A stretch of 64,000 nucleotides of DNA from NCBI GenBank assembly GCA_964437425.1, contig CAYTGO010000001.1, positions 186,001 through 250,000 of the forward strand. Direction: 5' to 3'. Positions 61,398 to 64,000 of this stretch are shown here, one piece after another. The notes beneath the pieces are model-generated. The model saw only the letters and a program-made list of their open reading frames with translations, did not search any database and had not been told where the DNA came from. The DNA comes from Scalindua sp964437425. GTDB taxonomy: Bacteria; Planctomycetota; Brocadiia; Brocadiales; Scalinduaceae. Every line of letters begins with the position of its first letter. Positions within the stretch are counted from its first letter, which is position 1. Made by a program: the position numbers and the translations under genes.

Positions 61398-61988
61398 ATG
61401 AGAAAACAGTTGCTACGTACCTTAATCATATTATTTGTATTTCTTTTAATGCCTGTTATTCATGCTGCCGAAGAATCATACATAACTATTCGCTCATCCT
61501 ACGCAGATATCTCTGTGCCACAGATACAGTCAATACCTAATCTAGTAATAGACAAAAAGGAAGATTGGGGGTTCTGGGGTCATAGTACAATCATCCACCA
61601 TTATGAATTGAAATCTATAAAGGCTGACAAGGTTGTGGTAGATCATACCACAGGCTTGATGTGGCACCAGTCCGGTTCTGAAAAATATATGAATTGGAAG
61701 TTGGCAAATAACTGGGTGGAACAGTTGAATGGAAAAGGTTACGCAGGGTTTAATGATTGGAGATTGCCTACAGTGGAAGAGGCTTTCTCACTGCTTGAGA
61801 CGAGTAAAAAGAATGGTAATCTGTACATAGACCACGCATTTGATATTAAACAGCAATGGATATGGACTGGTGACAAAATGAAAGGTTTGGAAGCAGCGTG
61901 GGTTGTGGCCTTCTACGATAGCAACGTATGTTGGTACGCCTTTACCAGTCGCTACCACTATGTCCGTCCGGTTCGCTCAATCAAATGA
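61398..61988 (+). CDS. DUF1566-domain secreted protein
   Basis: A 196-residue protein with a signal peptide (LLRTLIILFVFLLMPVIHAA). The mature part ends in a DUF1566 (Lcl C-terminal) domain: DHTTGLMWHQSGSEKYMNW, GFNDWRLPTVEEAFSLL and WVVAFYDSNVCWYAF to YHYVRPVRSIK. DUF1566 domains resemble C-type-lectin/FGE-like surface folds and are found on many exported bacterial proteins. The ligand is unknown. Confidence 0.82.
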   Translation: MRKQLLRTLIILFVFLLMPVIHAAEESYITIRSSYADISVPQIQSIPNLVIDKKEDWGFWGHSTIIHHYELKSIKADKVVVDHTTGLMWHQSGSEKYMNWKLANNWVEQLNGKGYAGFNDWRLPTVEEAFSLLETSKKNGNLYIDHAFDIKQQWIWTGDKMKGLEAAWVVAFYDSNVCWYAFTSRYHYVRPVRSIK

Positions 61989-62529
61989 TACAAATTGATT
62001 TTAATGTTGCATCTACCCCAGTCACAAAACTATATCTAACCGGTAATATATCTATGTATTCTGATTATTAAATTCCCCGTTGTAATGTACCCCATCATTT
62101 TTCAGGTTTGATCAAGCCTGAACTTATACCTTATTTTATGGGAAATAGAATGTAGTTGGAGTATCACGAATGTCTCGTCGCAGTTTATTGTGTAAGCAGA
62201 AAATAGTAAATATTTGAAAGTATTAGAGAAAATTATGATTACCAAACGTAATCTAAAGCCTTCCTGAATTAGGTTCTCTCATATTTACCATTGAAACTCT
62301 CCGGCGTTTCATGTACTATCGCTTTGTTGATCCTCACTGTGTGGCTTCCGGTATGAATTATATATTTACTTACTTCGCTTTACATGGTAAGGCTTTATTT
62401 GGTAGCGACGGAATACCTGATGCTCTACCTCTTGTGCCTGATACAGTTGAAGCGTAGCAGAAATTGTCTGTTTGACACACTCTAACTTTAAAGGTAGTAC
62501 AAAGAACCGGGACAGGCCAGAAGAACATA
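61989..62529. other. Gene-poor region with a possible decayed reading frame
   Basis: 541 bases without a supported gene. A frame open from 62257 to the stop at 62457 (ATG 62311, 48 residues) reads protein-like (YYRFVDPHCVASGMNYIF, then FGSDGIPDALPLVPD) but has no ribosome site. It may be the remnant of a gene or mobile element, but no family was recognised. Otherwise nothing is seen. Confidence 0.35.
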
Positions 62530-62913
62530 ATGAAAACGGCAAATAGCTTAGTCACTCCATTGGTTGTTTTACTGATTATATTGTGTGTCGTAAACACTTC
62601 CGTATCTTTTATATTTTATAAAATTCGTCAAGATGAAAGAATGAAGATTCGCATGCTTGAAAATCAGGTTAGTGTCCTGGAACAATCATTAGAACCAATT
62701 AAAAAATCATTTCTTAACCTGAGAACGAAGGTTGAAAATACGATAATTCAATCCATTCAAAGATTTGATGATACATTAAGAGAGATTGAAGGTTCTCCGG
62801 TTGCAATTCCTCTAAAAGTTGATGAAATAGATAAAAAAATTCAGGTCTTAATCAATGAGATAGATAATCTGAATAAAAAAATAACTATCAATTCACAAAA
62901 TGCTAACAATTAG
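62530..62913 (+). CDS. Single-pass membrane protein with coiled coil, unknown function
   Basis: A 127-residue protein with one N-terminal membrane helix (PLVVLLIILCVVNTSVSFIF) and a long coiled coil (about 40-120, heptad pattern in RMLENQVSVLEQSLEPIKKS and VLINEIDNLNKKI). The ribosome site is weak. It is followed 134 bases later by another membrane-anchored coiled-coil protein, which suggests they work together in the envelope. Confidence 0.6.
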   Translation: MKTANSLVTPLVVLLIILCVVNTSVSFIFYKIRQDERMKIRMLENQVSVLEQSLEPIKKSFLNLRTKVENTIIQSIQRFDDTLREIEGSPVAIPLKVDEIDKKIQVLINEIDNLNKKITINSQNANN

Positions 62914-63047
62914 TATTCTCATCAACCATGATGTATCTTCTTGTTGATGGAAGCAATTTTAACAGCAGAAATACATCGAAGGAAACCTCTTTTTGTACAT
63001 GGTAACCAATCATATACTTTACAAAAGCCCAAGAGTTAATCAATAAA

Positions 63048-64000
63048 ATGAAGGAAAATTTTAAACTATATTCCATACTAAGCCTGATTCTTGTAAATTT
63101 GTTGCTCTTTTTTTTATTAGGAAATATCATTTTTTCTGAAAATAAAAAACGTGGCTTTCATTTAACCGAATTCGCGAAGATAAACTACATAAACAGGGAT
63201 CTACAAGATGAAAAGAAATTACTATTACAATTTCAGGAAAAATCAATAAAGATGTTTGACGATAAAATGTTTGATAGATTAACTGAGGTTCCCAAATTTA
63301 AAACAGAAAATATTGACAAACTTCTCAATATAGATAAAAAGGTATCAAGATTACAAAAAGAAGTTTTAGACTTAACATTCAGCATTGCGGATAAACATGT
63401 GAAAATTAATGAAGAACACTTAAACGAAATTACAAAGATCAAAGTATCTGTTCCAGAGAAGATGACTGATACGGCGATTGAGATTCCATTACTTAATAAA
63501 CTATCACATCTAATAGAAGAAAATAATGAATTAATAATTCTTCAAAACAATAAACCAATTTATTACTGGATTGATTTTTTTAATTCACAGAATCCGATAT
63601 TATGGGTTAGGATTGATGAAATTTCACAAAAAAAACCGGTAATATTAACGTTATACGAAAATAAAATGAAATATTATAATTTTAATAATTCATTATGGAA
63701 TCAAGGAAACAAGGTGTTTTTGCTATTTGTTGACAGGCACACATTTTATGGTTGGGATACTTTTGGAACTATAAATCCTTCATTAAACATAAGGATAATT
63801 CCAGAGAGTGAAGGGTTAAGAGTAGACACATCATACCATAGAAAAGACCTTGGTATTTCCAGGGATATACAGGCGATAGAAAACAATGTTGAAATCAAAT
63901 ATGTAATAAGAAATTTTAAACTGCCAACTACCAGTTATCAATTTCAACTAAACACTTATACCGATGTGGGGGGAGCTGTAACAACTATAGATAGCCCAAT
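63048..64000 (+). CDS. Membrane-anchored coiled-coil protein with DUF2341-like domain (3' end outside window)
   Basis: An ORF of at least 317 codons, open at the right edge. One N-terminal helix (LSLILVNLLLFFLLGNIIF) is followed by a helical/coiled-coil stretch (about 50-150). From about residue 170, YYWIDFFNSQNPILWVRID and VILTLYENK resemble DUF2341, and GNKVFLLFVD looks like the start of the concanavalin-like part that often follows it. DUF2341 proteins in planctomycetes are often fused to ExbB/TolQ-like or adhesion modules. The ribosome site is poor (AATAAAATG). The function is unknown. Confidence 0.6.
   Translation, partial: MKENFKLYSILSLILVNLLLFFLLGNIIFSENKKRGFHLTEFAKINYINRDLQDEKKLLLQFQEKSIKMFDDKMFDRLTEVPKFKTENIDKLLNIDKKVSRLQKEVLDLTFSIADKHVKINEEHLNEITKIKVSVPEKMTDTAIEIPLLNKLSHLIEENNELIILQNNKPIYYWIDFFNSQNPILWVRIDEISQKKPVILTLYENKMKYYNFNNSLWNQGNKVFLLFVDRHTFYGWDTFGTINPSLNIRIIPESEGLRVDTSYHRKDLGISRDIQAIENNVEIKYVIRNFKLPTTSYQFQLNTYTDVGGAVTTIDSP

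Noticed and set aside
62370..62597. 75-codon minus-strand ORF
   Set aside because: It is antisense to the orphan frame ending at 62457 and the start of the coiled-coil gene; its signal-like N-terminus is the reverse of that gene's hydrophobic segment.

Overview
The window is a chromosomal segment from a low-GC (AT-rich by eye) Gram-negative-type bacterium. The gene content fits an anaerobic planctomycete, most plausibly of the anammox order Brocadiales ('Candidatus Scalindua'-like). The reasons are a methylene-THF reductase beside a GltD/MvhD-type flavoprotein, a Na+-NQR-like complex, AMP-forming acetyl-CoA synthetase, futalosine-pathway menaquinone genes, a glycine cleavage locus with split GcvP, and DUF1566/DUF2341-type surface proteins. 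No hydrazine synthase or other anammox marker is present, so this placement is an inference.

Layout. 1-12.9 kb: a plus-strand polysaccharide locus (PHP-protein tail, ATP-grasp enzyme, sugar epimerase, aminotransferase, PglF/CapD-type 4,6-dehydratase, Wzy-like polymerase/ligase, Wzx flippase, two GT4 glycosyltransferases, initiating phosphoglycosyltransferase, EamA transporter). 13-17 kb: MetF with a fused GltD-ferredoxin-MvhD protein, plus a secreted glycine-zipper protein. 17.4-21.2 kb: a CAU-anticodon tRNA, a small membrane protein, a cyclophilin-like protein, glyS and xerD. 21.3-25.3 kb: a zinc-ribbon phosphohexomutase, a candidate oriC with DnaA boxes and an AT-rich tract, and dnaA. 25.3-32.2 kb: ugd, acsA, an HgdB-like protein, radC, mlaC and fabI. 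32.4-38.4 kb: an unusual nqr operon with an RnfC/NqrA hybrid, nqrB, nqrC, a fused nqrD-nqrE and a C-terminally extended nqrF.

38.5-45.1 kb holds signalling and envelope genes: a stand-alone protein built of 24-residue MshEN-type motifs, a Cys-rich tandem-repeat lipoprotein, a diguanylate cyclase, a 2-hydroxyacid dehydrogenase and a TIR-TPR protein. 45.4-49.3 kb: a cysteine synthase, a TPR lipoprotein, a nitroreductase, mqnB and mqnD. 49.4-55.4 kb: an RRM protein with a structured leader, then lplA, lipA, gcvPB, gcvPA, gcvH and a PII protein. 55.7-64 kb: a DUF255 thioredoxin-fold protein, a DapA/HOGA-family aldolase, ribD, a PilZ protein, a DUF1566 protein and two membrane-anchored coiled-coil proteins, the last cut by the window edge.

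How the genes work together. The C1 genes (MetF, its flavoprotein, glycine cleavage, lipoate enzymes) and acetyl-CoA synthetase point to folate- and acetyl-CoA-linked carbon metabolism. The NQR-like complex and menaquinone enzymes point to quinone-linked sodium-motive respiration. The MshEN-like protein, GGDEF cyclase and PilZ protein suggest c-di-GMP control of surface functions, which may include the polysaccharide locus. The most unusual items are the remodelled NQR operon, the DnaA/oriC region, the GltD-MvhD fusion, the TIR-TPR protein, the MshEN repeat protein and the Cys-rich lipoprotein. Starts, domains and promoters were judged by eye; no database search was run.
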